A stretch of DNA of 64,000 nucleotides, taken from assembly GCF_003324485.1 (NCBI RefSeq), contig NZ_QODK01000003.1, positions 558,001 through 622,000 on the forward strand, in the 5' to 3' direction. Under the pieces are notes generated by a model. It ran no database searches. It was given only the letters and a program-made list of their open reading frames with translations, and had not been told where the DNA came from. A program made the translations under genes and the position numbers. This document shows positions 54,535 to 63,831 of the stretch, in pieces. The DNA is from Cohaesibacter intestini. Lineage in GTDB: Bacteria; Pseudomonadota; Alphaproteobacteria; Rhizobiales; Cohaesibacteraceae. Position 1 is the first letter of the stretch. Every line of letters begins with the position of its first letter.

Positions 54535-55406
54535 ACAGACGCAAGACGGAGAAGATGCACTCAAAGGGGAAACCGATGATGCGACCTTGTCTGTCTGTCT
54601 TGTCGGCAGATGAAGTGCGGCTGCTCAAAGCTTGCCTCAAGTCCAAGGCGGCCGGGGTGAAAGCCAAAGAACCAGCTGTTCTGCACGATTTGCTGAGCAA
54701 AGGCTGCCTGAAGCAAGAGGGTGAGCAGATTTCCGTTACACCGGAAGGACGACAGGCCTTGCGTCGCGCGCAGCTGGCAAAGGAAGAAGATCTGATCTTT
54801 GCCGCTCAACATCAAGTCCGCACACGGATGGTCAAGGATCCAGCAAACAACGATGTGTCCGACATGGACAGGGGGCAGCCTTTGCCCAAAGGCGCTGAGC
54901 ATCAGCCCCGCCCATGGATCAATCGCAAGGAAAGTCCGCTGGCAGCACTGGCTCTGCGCAAGAAGCCAGATGGTAACCCGATGCTGTCTTCCTCTCAATT
55001 TGAAGCGGGCGAACGCTTTAGATTGGATTTTGAACGGGGACAAATGGCCCCGATGATGGGGATCAATTGGGATAAGCTCGGCAAAGCGGGCGGTGGAAAG
55101 GGGCAGGGGTCATTCGGGCGTATTGAGATCAGCGACAATGCCATGGGAGCCCGTCAACGCTTCAGCCAAGCCGCCCTTTACGTGGGTGACGAACTGTTCG
55201 GAATTCTGGTTGACTTTTGTTGTTTCCTGAAAGGGCTCGAAACCATTGAGAGGGAGCGGCAATGGCCAGCCCGGTCCGCAAAACAGATCCTCTCATTGGC
55301 CCTTGATCGCCTTGCCCGTCACTATGGCTTGTCTGAAAAAGCGCAGGGGCCTTTGCAAAATCTCATTCGACACTGGGGAACGGAAGACTACCGCCCGCAA
55401 GTCTGA
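54531..55406 (+). CDS. DUF6456-domain protein
   Basis: 291 residues. The C-terminal ~170 residues carry the DUF6456-like signature ESPLAALALRKKPDG, FEAGERFRLDFERGQMAP, NWDKLG and ARQRFSQAALYVGDEL. The N-terminal ~90 residues have a winged-helix look (LLKACLKSKAAGVKAKEPAVLHDLLSKGCL). Start ATG overlaps the DnaA-like gene stop. Function unknown; together with its partner it may be a DNA-binding regulatory pair. The domain name is recalled, not searched. Confidence 0.78.
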   Translation: MNRRKTEKMHSKGKPMMRPCLSVLSADEVRLLKACLKSKAAGVKAKEPAVLHDLLSKGCLKQEGEQISVTPEGRQALRRAQLAKEEDLIFAAQHQVRTRMVKDPANNDVSDMDRGQPLPKGAEHQPRPWINRKESPLAALALRKKPDGNPMLSSSQFEAGERFRLDFERGQMAPMMGINWDKLGKAGGGKGQGSFGRIEISDNAMGARQRFSQAALYVGDELFGILVDFCCFLKGLETIERERQWPARSAKQILSLALDRLARHYGLSEKAQGPLQNLIRHWGTEDYRPQV

Positions 55407-55420
55407 CCGAAGGGCGCCCC

Positions 55421-55846
55421 TCAGGCAGAAAGGGCGGTCTGTGCATCGGTCTTGATACGCCCGATCATTGCTGAGAGGCCGTTCGAACGCTGTGGCGTCA
55501 GATGGTCTCTTAGGCCGATCTGGTCGAAGACTGCTTCTGCATCAATGCCAACAATGTCTTTTGCTGGTTTGCCCGAGAAGGTTGCCAATGCGATCGCAAC
55601 CAGACCTTTGACGATATGGGCGTCGCTGTCGCCCTTGAAGGTCAGAATCGGATTGGCGCTGTCCCCTGATTGTTCGGTCTTCAACCAAACCTGTGAGACA
55701 CAGCCTTGAACCTTGTTGGCATCATTCATCTCTTCTTCTGCCAACGGCTCCAGTTCCCGGCCCAGCTCGATAACATAGCGATATCTTTCCTCCCAATCCT
55801 CGATGAAGGAAAAATTCTCGATCAACTCTTCGACGGTCATGGGCAT
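55421..55846 (-). CDS. sufE: SufE-family cysteine desulfurase activator
   Basis: 141 residues from ATG 55846 (the frame extends to 55930 without homology). NFSFIEDWEERYRYVIELGRELEPL and the catalytic cysteine NKVQGCVSQVWLKT are SufE hallmarks. It accepts sulfur from SufS during Fe-S cluster assembly. Convergent with the DUF6456 gene. Confidence 0.93.
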   Translation of the reverse strand: MPMTVEELIENFSFIEDWEERYRYVIELGRELEPLAEEEMNDANKVQGCVSQVWLKTEQSGDSANPILTFKGDSDAHIVKGLVAIALATFSGKPAKDIVGIDAEAVFDQIGLRDHLTPQRSNGLSAMIGRIKTDAQTALSA

Positions 55847-55945
55847 GGTGGTGCAGTCTCTTCCTTTGGGCCTTTGTCCGCAGAGCAGACTAAACAAGCC
55901 TGTCACGACGAGCAAGATGCAGGAAGACAAAGACGAAAAGAAAAA

Positions 55946-55979
55946 GCGCCGAAATGAAAGGGCAATTTCATTTCGGCGC
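55946..55979 (-). terminator. Terminator after the DUF5330 gene
   Basis: Perfect 14-bp arms (GCGCCGAAATGAAA at 55946-55959 and TTTCATTTCGGCGC at 55966-55979) with loop GGGCAA. Read on the minus strand it is followed by TTTTTC, so it ends transcription from the DUF5330 gene. Confidence 0.85.
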
Positions 55980-56152
55980 GGCCACTGGCCCAGTGGGACG
56001 AGTATGGTCAGTCTCCTGAAGGGACCTGAGTGATGAGGTGGTTGTCATGGGTTTGACATAGTGGTCTCATCAGGGGTCTGACCCGGGGAAACGGGCGGCT
56101 TTACGGTCTGGCCTCCCGAAATTTGGAAATATGGTGGTAAGACAGGGCGTCT

Positions 56153-56521
56153 CTATTGCTGCAGATCGTTGACCAAAGCTGTGAGTTGCTTTTGATCATG
56201 GGCCAAACGATCCGATGGTTGATTCTGTGCCAGTTCGGTTTCTGCTGGGGCCTTCTCGTCTGATTGATCATCAAGATAGACATACAATTGCTTGGCGCCG
56301 TAGCGTGCCTTGGCGGCGAAATTATCAAGCGCCACTTCTCCCGCTGCACAGACGTCAGGTTGCCGCGAGCAAAAGCCGGTGAAATCGCTCAGCGCTGCCT
56401 GTGCGGCTGAAATTGCCTGAGTCGTGGAAAGCGACGCGTCCGATTGCTCGCTTCCTGGCTCTGCAGGCAGAATCAGGATGACCAGGGAAAGCCAGAATGC
56501 TGCTCTGATCAGGAATGACAT
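56153..56521 (-). CDS. DUF5330 exported protein
   Basis: 122 residues with a signal-like N-terminus (LIRAAFWLSLVILILP) and the conserved FTGFCSRQPDVCAAGEVALDNF core carrying two cysteines; DUF5330 in Hyphomicrobiales. Periplasmic location inferred, function unknown. It lies between sufE and the histidine kinase gene. Confidence 0.82.
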   Translation of the reverse strand: MSFLIRAAFWLSLVILILPAEPGSEQSDASLSTTQAISAAQAALSDFTGFCSRQPDVCAAGEVALDNFAAKARYGAKQLYVYLDDQSDEKAPAETELAQNQPSDRLAHDQKQLTALVNDLQQ

Positions 56522-57145
56522 TGTTTTGCCCTTTCATTACCCATATGCGGAGATCCAAGCTCCGATACCGTCCCATAATTGTGCCCTTGCGGATCTCTTT
56601 TGGATCCTTGCTTGCCAGGGCCAGCTTCTAAGAAAATCCGGCTCCCTGTTGGGCTTGAGCCTCAAGATAGAGGAAAGATCTCAAAGTCAGTTTGAGGGAT
56701 TGAGTCAAAATCAATTCAAATTCGATCTATTCTGTAAGACACTGGTAACACTTCGGAAATGTCGTGGATTCCTGCGGTATGGAAGGCCCGTGACAGGGCC
56801 GAAATGTCTCTCCACATCGAAGGGAAAACCGCATTGCCCAATCTTTTAGACCGTTATACCCACAGGACTAAACGACAGATATCTCAAAAGAAATAAGGGG
56901 TGGAGGCGTTTTCGGAAGGAGTTTGTTAACCATAAAAGCGCTTTCTGAGCCAAAAGTGCCCAAAATCGGTTGCTGCTGCTTTCACGTTCACTTCCCAATG
57001 CCGATTTTTAGCGTTCCTTAAAAGTCTGCATGGCACTCTATGGCTCACAATACCAATCGGATCGTCCTTCCGAGACCCTGAGTTTGTATTGCGTATTCTT
57101 TTGTGGCCAGACCTTCATTGGCCATAGTCCGGGCGAGGTAAGACA
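56522..57145. other. 624-bp divergent spacer before the histidine kinase
   Basis: Contains a CtrA half-site TTAACCAT (56926-56933) but not a full TTAA-N7-TTAA box. No convincing gene. The forward promoter of the kinase and the reverse promoter of the DUF5330 gene must lie here. Confidence 0.45.
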
Positions 57146-59068
57146 GTGCAAGACGCGTTTTGGGCCAATACTCCAATCCAGTCCGTCGTAGATGGCCTTC
57201 TGCATGCAAGCGGCAAAGAAAGTGACAGTGAAAAGGCCCGTCACAGGGTTTTTATCGCGGTGCATCTCTGCGTCGGTGTGGCTGCGCTTGCGTTTTTGCC
57301 GCTTGTGATCCTGTTGTCCGGCCAACTTGATCCAACGCTATCAACGACTCTGTCTCTTGTTCCTCTCTGGATGCTGGCGCCGCTCGTTTCTGTCGCTTAT
57401 CTGTCCAAGACCGGCAAACTTGGCAATGCCTTCCTGCTGACAGCAACTCTGACAGCCACCTTCATTGGTTGGATCGCCGCGATGACCGGTGGACTCTATT
57501 CCCCTCATTTGATTTGGCTTGGCGTCATCCCATTGGAAGTGGCTTTGGCAGGCAACAGTCGAATCATCAAGCAGGCATTGCTAATTTGCTTTGCTGCCAT
57601 TGCCTGTCTCTTCGGTGTGCAGGAAGGGCAGCTGCTGAGCACATTGCAAATCACAAGCTCGGCTCAATCTTTCATTGGCAGCATGTCCATCATTCTTGCC
57701 ATTCTCTATGCCGGATTGCTGGCAGTGCGCATAGAACATCTGCACCGCTTCAGAGTGTCCAGCCTTTCTGCCAAGGAACTGCATTATCGTTCGCTGGCCA
57801 ATACCGTGTCTGACATGATCACGCGCCACGACCGGTCCGGCGATGTGACTTATGCCTCAGATGCCAGCTTCTCGTTGCTTGGCATGCCGCCAGAAGCGCT
57901 CTCCGGCAATAACCTGTTTCATCAAGTGCATATCCCTGATCGCCCGGCCTATTTGCGGGCCTTGTCCGATTGCATGAACCAGCCTGCTGATTGCAATGAC
58001 CCGGTAACCGTGGAATTGCAGGTCATGCGCAAGGTGGACCCGGCCAATGCCAAAGAGGAAAGCGCCGCCGCTCCATCCCTTCTCTGGGTGGAAATGAAAT
58101 GCTCTCCCAAGCGCGATGACACAGGTTACATTGTTGGTGTGATCGCCGTGTCCCGGGACATTTCCCAGCGCAAGAAAAACCAATTTGCTATGGAAGAAGC
58201 CCGTGCTGAGGCCGAAAAGGCCAATGAAGGAAAAATCCGGTTTCTGGCCAATGTGACGCATGAGTTGCGCACGCCACTGAACACCATCATCGGCTTTTCT
58301 GAAATTCTCTGTCATCCAGAACTGTCCTGCGACAATGAAGAGCGCAATCGCGAATATGCTGAGTTGATCCACAAGGGTGGCAACCATCTGTTGCAGTTGG
58401 TCAACAGCCTGCTCGATATGTCGCGGCTGGAATCTGGTAATTTCGAAGTCAACGCTCAGGCCTTTGACCTCAATGATCTGGTCATCGGTTGCAGCCGTAT
58501 GATGCAGGCTGAAGCTAATCGTCGCGGTATCACCCTATACAGCCAGTGTGGCAACGATCTGCCCGACGTCAATCTAGATCCGCGTGCCTGCCGCCAGATC
58601 GTTTTGAACCTGTTGTCCAATGCTTTGAAATTCAGTGACAAGGGCGATCAGGTCTGTATCTCCGTAGGCCGCGTGCGGCCATCAGTGAAGGACAATATGA
58701 CGGCAACCGAGCTGTTGATGATCAAGGTGAGTGACACGGGCATTGGCATCGATAAGAAAGACCTTCCCAATGTGGCGCAGCCGTTTGTTCAGGCGGAGAG
58801 CAGTCTGCAACGTCGCTTTGAAGGCGCAGGAATTGGCCTGTCGATCACCCGTGGTTTGGCTGAACTGCAGCATGGCTCCTTCCACATCAAGAGCGATTTG
58901 GGCAAAGGGACGACTGTTACCATCACCCTGCCGGTCGATATGGAAAAAGATACCGTCAAAGAAGCGACAAATTCGGTGGCCACATTGAAGGAGCACGTTG
59001 GGGATGGCGGCGAAAAGGCAGTCGCTCATAACGGAACAGTAAGCATTTCTGGTAAAAAGATCGCCTGA
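57146..59068 (+). CDS. Membrane PAS sensor histidine kinase, DivJ/PleC/CbrA class
   Basis: 640 residues; start GTG 57146. About five to six helices (residues ~38-195), a PAS domain (~212-340, DMITRHDRSGDVTYASDASFSLLG), then HisKA with His372 in FLANVTHELRTPLNTIIGFSEIL, and an HATPase domain (NLLSNALKFS, SDTGIGIDKKDL, GAGIGLSITRGLAELQHG). The HisKA type resembles DivJ, PleC, PdhS and CbrA, which feed the DivK-CtrA cell-cycle pathway in Hyphomicrobiales; this is inference. Followed by a peptidoglycan-binding protein gene 74 bp later. Confidence 0.85.
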   Translation: MQDAFWANTPIQSVVDGLLHASGKESDSEKARHRVFIAVHLCVGVAALAFLPLVILLSGQLDPTLSTTLSLVPLWMLAPLVSVAYLSKTGKLGNAFLLTATLTATFIGWIAAMTGGLYSPHLIWLGVIPLEVALAGNSRIIKQALLICFAAIACLFGVQEGQLLSTLQITSSAQSFIGSMSIILAILYAGLLAVRIEHLHRFRVSSLSAKELHYRSLANTVSDMITRHDRSGDVTYASDASFSLLGMPPEALSGNNLFHQVHIPDRPAYLRALSDCMNQPADCNDPVTVELQVMRKVDPANAKEESAAAPSLLWVEMKCSPKRDDTGYIVGVIAVSRDISQRKKNQFAMEEARAEAEKANEGKIRFLANVTHELRTPLNTIIGFSEILCHPELSCDNEERNREYAELIHKGGNHLLQLVNSLLDMSRLESGNFEVNAQAFDLNDLVIGCSRMMQAEANRRGITLYSQCGNDLPDVNLDPRACRQIVLNLLSNALKFSDKGDQVCISVGRVRPSVKDNMTATELLMIKVSDTGIGIDKKDLPNVAQPFVQAESSLQRRFEGAGIGLSITRGLAELQHGSFHIKSDLGKGTTVTITLPVDMEKDTVKEATNSVATLKEHVGDGGEKAVAHNGTVSISGKKIA

Positions 59069-59142
59069 TCTGCCAATGGAATATACGCATCGCCGGCTGG
59101 ATGAATGGACCCGGCATAATCTTGGAACGAGGTTACAATCAG

Positions 59143-59997
59143 ATGTCTGATACCTATGATACATATGAAGACTGGGAAGAGGAGGCCAAGAACAGCCCGC
59201 TAACCCTGGTTGGCATATTGGTATTGGCTCTCACCAGTTCCGCGATCATTGGCAATGCTCTCTACAATCAGCCGAAATCAGCCGAAAGAGACATGATGAA
59301 GCGCACGGTCAAGCAGACCAGCGCGCCTCAGATCACCGGCACCGTTGGATCATCCCAACTTGACGGGTCAGCAATCAGCAAGGATCACGCAGCCCTCACC
59401 CTTGCGGTGCAGCGCCAACTCACCATGGCGGGATACTATGTCGGTCCGCTTGATGGTATGGAAGGGGCCCAAACCCGCGAAGCCGTGGCGGCCTATCAGG
59501 ATGCCAATGGAATGACCACCGACGGGCGCGTTACTATGGCCCTTTATGATGTCCTGACCGGACGCAAAGCCGCGCCACAGCGGACCAAAACCCCAGTGGT
59601 GGCGTTGCCGCAGCCGCAGAACGCGTCATCGGATGCGGTCAAGCTGGAGACCATGCCGAAATCCAAACCGCGTTCCATTAAGCTTGCCAATCAAACGGCT
59701 CGATCGAACCGAGTGGCTGTTCCGATGCCTGCGAAGCCGCAGCAGACCAGCCTGGCACGCGGTCCGGTTCCGCCGCAGTCTATTCCCGTCTCAACACACG
59801 ATCCAATGCTGGCCAAGGTGCAGGAAGCCTTGAAGACTGTTGGCTATGTCAATCTGTCTGTAGATGGCCTGATGGGAGACCGCACCAGCACGGCCATCGC
59901 CGATTTCCAGCGCAATCGCGGTCACCCGGTCACCGGTAAGGTCAATGATCGGTTGTTGCAGGAACTGATGATCATGGGTTATCTGGATCTCGGATAG
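59143..59997 (+). CDS. Membrane-anchored peptidoglycan-binding protein
   Basis: 284 residues from ATG 59143. An acidic N-terminus, one helix (LTLVGILVLALTSSAIIGNAL), and two peptidoglycan-binding_1-like domains: LAVQRQLTMAGYYVGPLDGMEG..TREAVAAYQ and VQEALKTVGYVNLSVDGLMGDRTSTAIADFQ. A Pro-rich linker separates them. Likely periplasmic, anchored in the inner membrane, holding or sensing the wall. It is in the same run as the kinase and DUF1491 gene. Confidence 0.85.
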   Translation: MSDTYDTYEDWEEEAKNSPLTLVGILVLALTSSAIIGNALYNQPKSAERDMMKRTVKQTSAPQITGTVGSSQLDGSAISKDHAALTLAVQRQLTMAGYYVGPLDGMEGAQTREAVAAYQDANGMTTDGRVTMALYDVLTGRKAAPQRTKTPVVALPQPQNASSDAVKLETMPKSKPRSIKLANQTARSNRVAVPMPAKPQQTSLARGPVPPQSIPVSTHDPMLAKVQEALKTVGYVNLSVDGLMGDRTSTAIADFQRNRGHPVTGKVNDRLLQELMIMGYLDLG

Positions 59998-60040
59998 TCA
60001 GTTTCTTCCAACACAATCACCATATGGAGACGGTTTGCCG

Positions 60041-60394
60041 ATGCGCATTACATCGGACTTGTGGGTCGCGGCCTATTTGCGCACCCGAAATGCCAAACAC
60101 AAACCGTCAGTCCTGATGCGCCGGGGGGCTTCGGAGGCGGGCGCCATTTTTCTGCGCGTCGATCGCCTCGATGGAACCTTTGACCTTTACCAGCCAGCAA
60201 GTCAGTTTGCCTATCGCGACGAGCATATTGCCAGGGGAGAGCGCCTGTTTGAACCCTGCTTGCAAGGCGTCAACGTGTTTGATGTGATGGACAAAATCGA
60301 GGCTGAGGAAAAGTTCGACGGTGATTTCTGGTTGCTCGAAACCGAATGCCCTGAAGGCTCACACGATCTCATTCTGGCTGACGAGATGGACTGA
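60041..60394 (+). CDS. DUF1491 protein
   Basis: 117 residues from ATG 60041 (GGAGA before it). Core sequence AYLRTRNAKHKPSVLMRRGASEAGAIFLRVDRLDG and FDGDFWLLETECPEG matches DUF1491, a family mainly of alphaproteobacteria. Function unknown. Confidence 0.88.
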   Translation: MRITSDLWVAAYLRTRNAKHKPSVLMRRGASEAGAIFLRVDRLDGTFDLYQPASQFAYRDEHIARGERLFEPCLQGVNVFDVMDKIEAEEKFDGDFWLLETECPEGSHDLILADEMD

Positions 60395-60403
60395 GCAAAA
60401 AGA

Positions 60404-60429
60404 AAACGCCCTGCAAAGACAGGGCGTTT
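60404..60429. terminator. Bidirectional terminator between the DUF1491 and DUF2336 genes
   Basis: AAACGCCCTG (60404-60413), loop CAAAGA, CAGGGCGTTT (60420-60429), with A-rich sequence before and TAAAAA after. Confidence 0.88.
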
Positions 60430-60457
60430 CTAAAAATTCCATTCTGATTGATCGCCT

Positions 60458-63400
60458 CTAGGCGCGATCTGCATCCGGAAGGCGACGCCCGAATTTCGGA
60501 GTAACCTTTGCTGCGGCCTTATCGTTGTCAACAAACCCTCGTTGTCGAGCCGACGCTGAGCCCTTGCCTTCATCATGGATGGTTTGATGTACAAAACCGG
60601 GCTTTCTCACTTCACCAAACAGGTCACGGACAATCCGCGCGGCAGCTGCGGGGTACAGCTGATGATAAAGCGTCATCAACTGGGCAACCTTGTCATAGCT
60701 GTGCGAGACGGCATCCGGTCCATGCAGAACCATTGAAAGCGTGCTGCCTTCATCAAGTCCGATATGATAGAGGAAAGCAACAAGCGCTTCACCGCCCGTA
60801 TCACACAGCAATGCATTCATCTGCACACGGCTATGGCCTGATAGTGTGTGCAGCATCTCCGACAGCTCTATGCGGTCATTGCTGAAGCGCGCCATAACGA
60901 GTTGCTGCGCCGTTTCTTCATCAATCAAGGTGCGCTGGTTTCGGTTCTCGCCAGCCATCGCAGCTTCTGGCAATGTCTGGGCCATAACTTCTTGAAGCAA
61001 GGTCAGTCGGGTCTCCTGATCCAATGCATAAAAGCTTTCCGACATCCCGTCTTCAGGCCGTGTCACCCCTTGAATTTCACGCAAATGTGGCGCATGGGGC
61101 AATGGTGTCGTGGCTTCGACCTCTGTTGGGATTGCGACCGTTTCTGCTGGTGTGTCTTCCCTTGCAGTTGCAGGCATGTCCGCGGCCTTGAGGCTTTCAT
61201 ATTCCTCAACATCGACCACCCTGTGGGCGGACATCTCTGGCAGATCCGTCATGTTTTCTGCTGCATTTGCAGAGGGTGGTGTGGTATCGGCTGCCAACGC
61301 GGCTTTTTCTCTTGCCAATTGCTCAAGCACCACCTGCATAGGTGCAATTTCCACCTCGGACAAAGCGTAAGAGCGGCCATTTTCATGGATCGTAATGTCG
61401 ATTGGCTCGACCAGATCAACATAAGGCGTCACTCGTTGAGACTGCCCAAGCAGAAGCTCCGTCGCCGATGGTAAATCAGGGGTCGCTTCGACCAGATTAA
61501 GATCATCAAGGGACATCACCCTTGGTGCGAAACCGGTATTGACGTCAGTGCGTGTTGGGACAACCTTGGCATCCCTGTCAGTTGCGGCCGGCTTTGGGGT
61601 AAAAGCAGGATCAAGCGGACGGGAGTTAATTCGAATATGTTTGTCCTTGATCGCCTCTGCTTTGGCAGGCACCGCTTCAGGGACGTCGTCCACCTTGTCC
61701 GGCTCAGCGTGCGAAGCTGCAGCTGTGGCCACCAGATCCTTTGCCGACTTGGCTGGTCCTAAGTCCGTTGCTTGCACCGTTTCGACAAAGCCTGCTGTGG
61801 CACGGGTGGCACTCTCCGAATCGAAGTCCCGGTTCAGCTTTTCCAACGCACTTAGCCAGTCATCTTCAGTGGCTGATGACAACTCAACCTTTTTCGCTGC
61901 GCTCGCAAGCAGCGCGTCCGCCAATGCGTCGCTGTCTGCACTTGTCCGTTTGCGTATTGTGAGGGTGATTTGCGGTTTGCGCTTTTCCTGATCCTGCAAT
62001 GTCGCAGGCTCTGTCCCTGCAGGCATTGTCTTCTCACTCGACAGAGAAGTTGAATGGGTGTGTGCAACGCTTGCGGTGGCCACTGTGACGTCTTGGGATT
62101 GCTTTGCAACCGAACGCTCAGGCTCGACAGGAGCCGCATCATGCAGCAAGGGTGCTTCGGCGGCAGCTTCCATGTCCAAACCATCAGGGGTCCGGAAAGA
62201 AATCGTCGCGGTTCTCAAAACCGGGTCGATCACTTCCAGCGGAGGGATGGGGGCATTGGTTGAATCGAATGCGCCGATGGTGAAGCGCATCTGGTCCGCA
62301 TCAACGCCAGCGGCACCCATCGAGTCTGCTTCCATCCGCGCCAAATCTTCATCCGCAAGGGAGGCAGCCAGCGCTTCGATGGCGTCATCATCCAGTGTAG
62401 ACCAATCGACCTCACCCGCAGTGATGGCCTCGTCCTCTGCTTGAATCAGATCGCTCTCAGCCAGCGTCTTGGCCATGGCGTCAATGGCGTCCTCATTGAC
62501 TGCTGACCAATCGACTTGGCCTGCGGCAAGCGCATCATGATCCATTTGCGCCGAATTTTCCTTGGCCAGCGATCCGGCCAGTGCCTCGATGGCTTCGTCA
62601 TCGAGCATTTCCCAGTCATCGCCGCCGAGTTTTTCAAGCAGCGCAAAGTCGCTTTCATTCAGAAAGTCTTCGTTTCCAGACGCGGTTTCAGAGATTGGCG
62701 CTTCGGCATCCGTATCAATCTGAGCCTCCGGTGCCACGGGAGTATTGGGCTTCATCGGGGCGTCTTCTGCTTCTTCAAACAAGGAATCGAGTCTCTGTTG
62801 CAATGTATCCGGCTCATCAAGGGTCAAAGAGGCGTCAGAGAGATGATCAGACTGGACTTGGTCGGTGGTGACACCTTGTTCAACAGGGTCGATGGAATCC
62901 CCTGAAACGGACGTGGCGTCAAGGGCGTTCGGCTGATAGTGGGCATACCAATCCTGCTCCATAGAAGAGACCAGTGTGTCCAGAGTGTCGTTCGTCTTGT
63001 TCGTCATCGCCTGCTGTCCCGTCAAGCTGGGTTCGATCCTGCCTATGCGTTTAATTCGTTGTTTGAGCCCATCCGATAGCCCCGATAGATACGCCATATT
63101 GTGGTAAAGGCGCTCGGCAACCGCTGCTTCACCAAATGAGAGCAAGTGTGACACCAGCACTGGCGGCAAGTCGTGCCGATGGGCAATTGCTTGTCGCTCT
63201 GCCGCCGTTCCCTGCAATATCTGCGTTGTCAGTTCAGCTTCGCCCAAAATGGGCGAGTGTGCAAGTATTGGCATTGCTACGCGTTTGTCGTCACAACAAA
63301 GCAGCGTCAGAACGTCGAGCGGGATATGGTGCGATTTGCAAATGCGGCTGGAAACTTGAATGCGTTCTTCGAGTTGGGCTGAGTTATAGAAGCGATGAAA

Positions 63401-63499
63401 CTCCGACGAAAAACGCGCCTGCGTCTTTGCATCAAACCGGCCCGCCGACAAATAAAGAGCGGTGACCGAGGACAAGCTGGTTCTTTCAGAGCTGGTCAT
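60458..63499 (-). CDS. Large DUF2336-domain protein with 35-residue repeats
   Basis: 1013 residues. Residues ~10-165 and ~850-1000 look like DUF2336-type alpha-helical domains (TQARFSSEFHRFY, ILAHSPILGEAEL; MARFSNDRIELSEMLHTLSGHSRVQMNALLCD). Residues ~170-830 are acidic, Ala/Glu-rich and mostly unstructured. Three repeats of 35 residues at 295-398 share the pattern DW-x2-(L/V)-(D/N)-(D/E)-(D/E)-AI-(D/E)-A(L/M). The ATG follows GAGGGG. Function unknown. A perfect CtrA box lies 119-133 bp upstream of its start. Confidence 0.72.
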   Translation of the reverse strand: MTSSERTSLSSVTALYLSAGRFDAKTQARFSSEFHRFYNSAQLEERIQVSSRICKSHHIPLDVLTLLCCDDKRVAMPILAHSPILGEAELTTQILQGTAAERQAIAHRHDLPPVLVSHLLSFGEAAVAERLYHNMAYLSGLSDGLKQRIKRIGRIEPSLTGQQAMTNKTNDTLDTLVSSMEQDWYAHYQPNALDATSVSGDSIDPVEQGVTTDQVQSDHLSDASLTLDEPDTLQQRLDSLFEEAEDAPMKPNTPVAPEAQIDTDAEAPISETASGNEDFLNESDFALLEKLGGDDWEMLDDEAIEALAGSLAKENSAQMDHDALAAGQVDWSAVNEDAIDAMAKTLAESDLIQAEDEAITAGEVDWSTLDDDAIEALAASLADEDLARMEADSMGAAGVDADQMRFTIGAFDSTNAPIPPLEVIDPVLRTATISFRTPDGLDMEAAAEAPLLHDAAPVEPERSVAKQSQDVTVATASVAHTHSTSLSSEKTMPAGTEPATLQDQEKRKPQITLTIRKRTSADSDALADALLASAAKKVELSSATEDDWLSALEKLNRDFDSESATRATAGFVETVQATDLGPAKSAKDLVATAAASHAEPDKVDDVPEAVPAKAEAIKDKHIRINSRPLDPAFTPKPAATDRDAKVVPTRTDVNTGFAPRVMSLDDLNLVEATPDLPSATELLLGQSQRVTPYVDLVEPIDITIHENGRSYALSEVEIAPMQVVLEQLAREKAALAADTTPPSANAAENMTDLPEMSAHRVVDVEEYESLKAADMPATAREDTPAETVAIPTEVEATTPLPHAPHLREIQGVTRPEDGMSESFYALDQETRLTLLQEVMAQTLPEAAMAGENRNQRTLIDEETAQQLVMARFSNDRIELSEMLHTLSGHSRVQMNALLCDTGGEALVAFLYHIGLDEGSTLSMVLHGPDAVSHSYDKVAQLMTLYHQLYPAAAARIVRDLFGEVRKPGFVHQTIHDEGKGSASARQRGFVDNDKAAAKVTPKFGRRLPDADRA
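62303..62617 (-). repeat. Three tandem 105-bp repeats within the DUF2336 gene
   Basis: They encode 295-329, 330-364 and 365-399 with shared DW..., DAIEALA-SLA, and A-AGEV-type elements. The DNA copies have diverged, so the duplication is not recent. Confidence 0.8.
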
Positions 63500-63831
63500 T
63501 TATTTGACCCCTCAATAAATCGAAAGAACAGAGTGCGGCGACGCTTAACCGACATTCACTTGATCCTGAACGCTTGTAATGTGAAATAATCCAACGCGGC
63601 AATCGTGGTCTGCAAACTTTAAATTCTTGTTAACCATGATCAAGACTGGACAATTATCCACCAACCGAACCACAGATAAAACCAAACGCCAGACGCTCGA
63701 CAATCGCGACTTGGAAACTTTGGGCTTCTGAGAAACAATCAAACCGTGCGATTCGATCCAATCGGTTAAGCAAGTATAACTTGGTTGGTCCCGGATCAAC
63801 TATAGGCAAGAGAACCTGTTTGGTTGCAGCA
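63500..63831. other. 332-bp divergent spacer with a CtrA box
   Basis: Holds the CtrA box at 63619-63635. No credible gene. The region is AT-rich around 63615-63640. Confidence 0.55.
63619..63635 (+). promoter_or_regulatory. Perfect CtrA-type box, TTAA-N7-TTAACC
   Basis: TTAA at 63619-63622, seven bases, then TTAA at 63630-63633 followed by CCAT. This is the CtrA consensus of alphaproteobacteria. It lies between the DUF2336 gene (minus) and a putative lipoprotein gene (plus), so either or both may be cell-cycle regulated. Confidence 0.7.
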
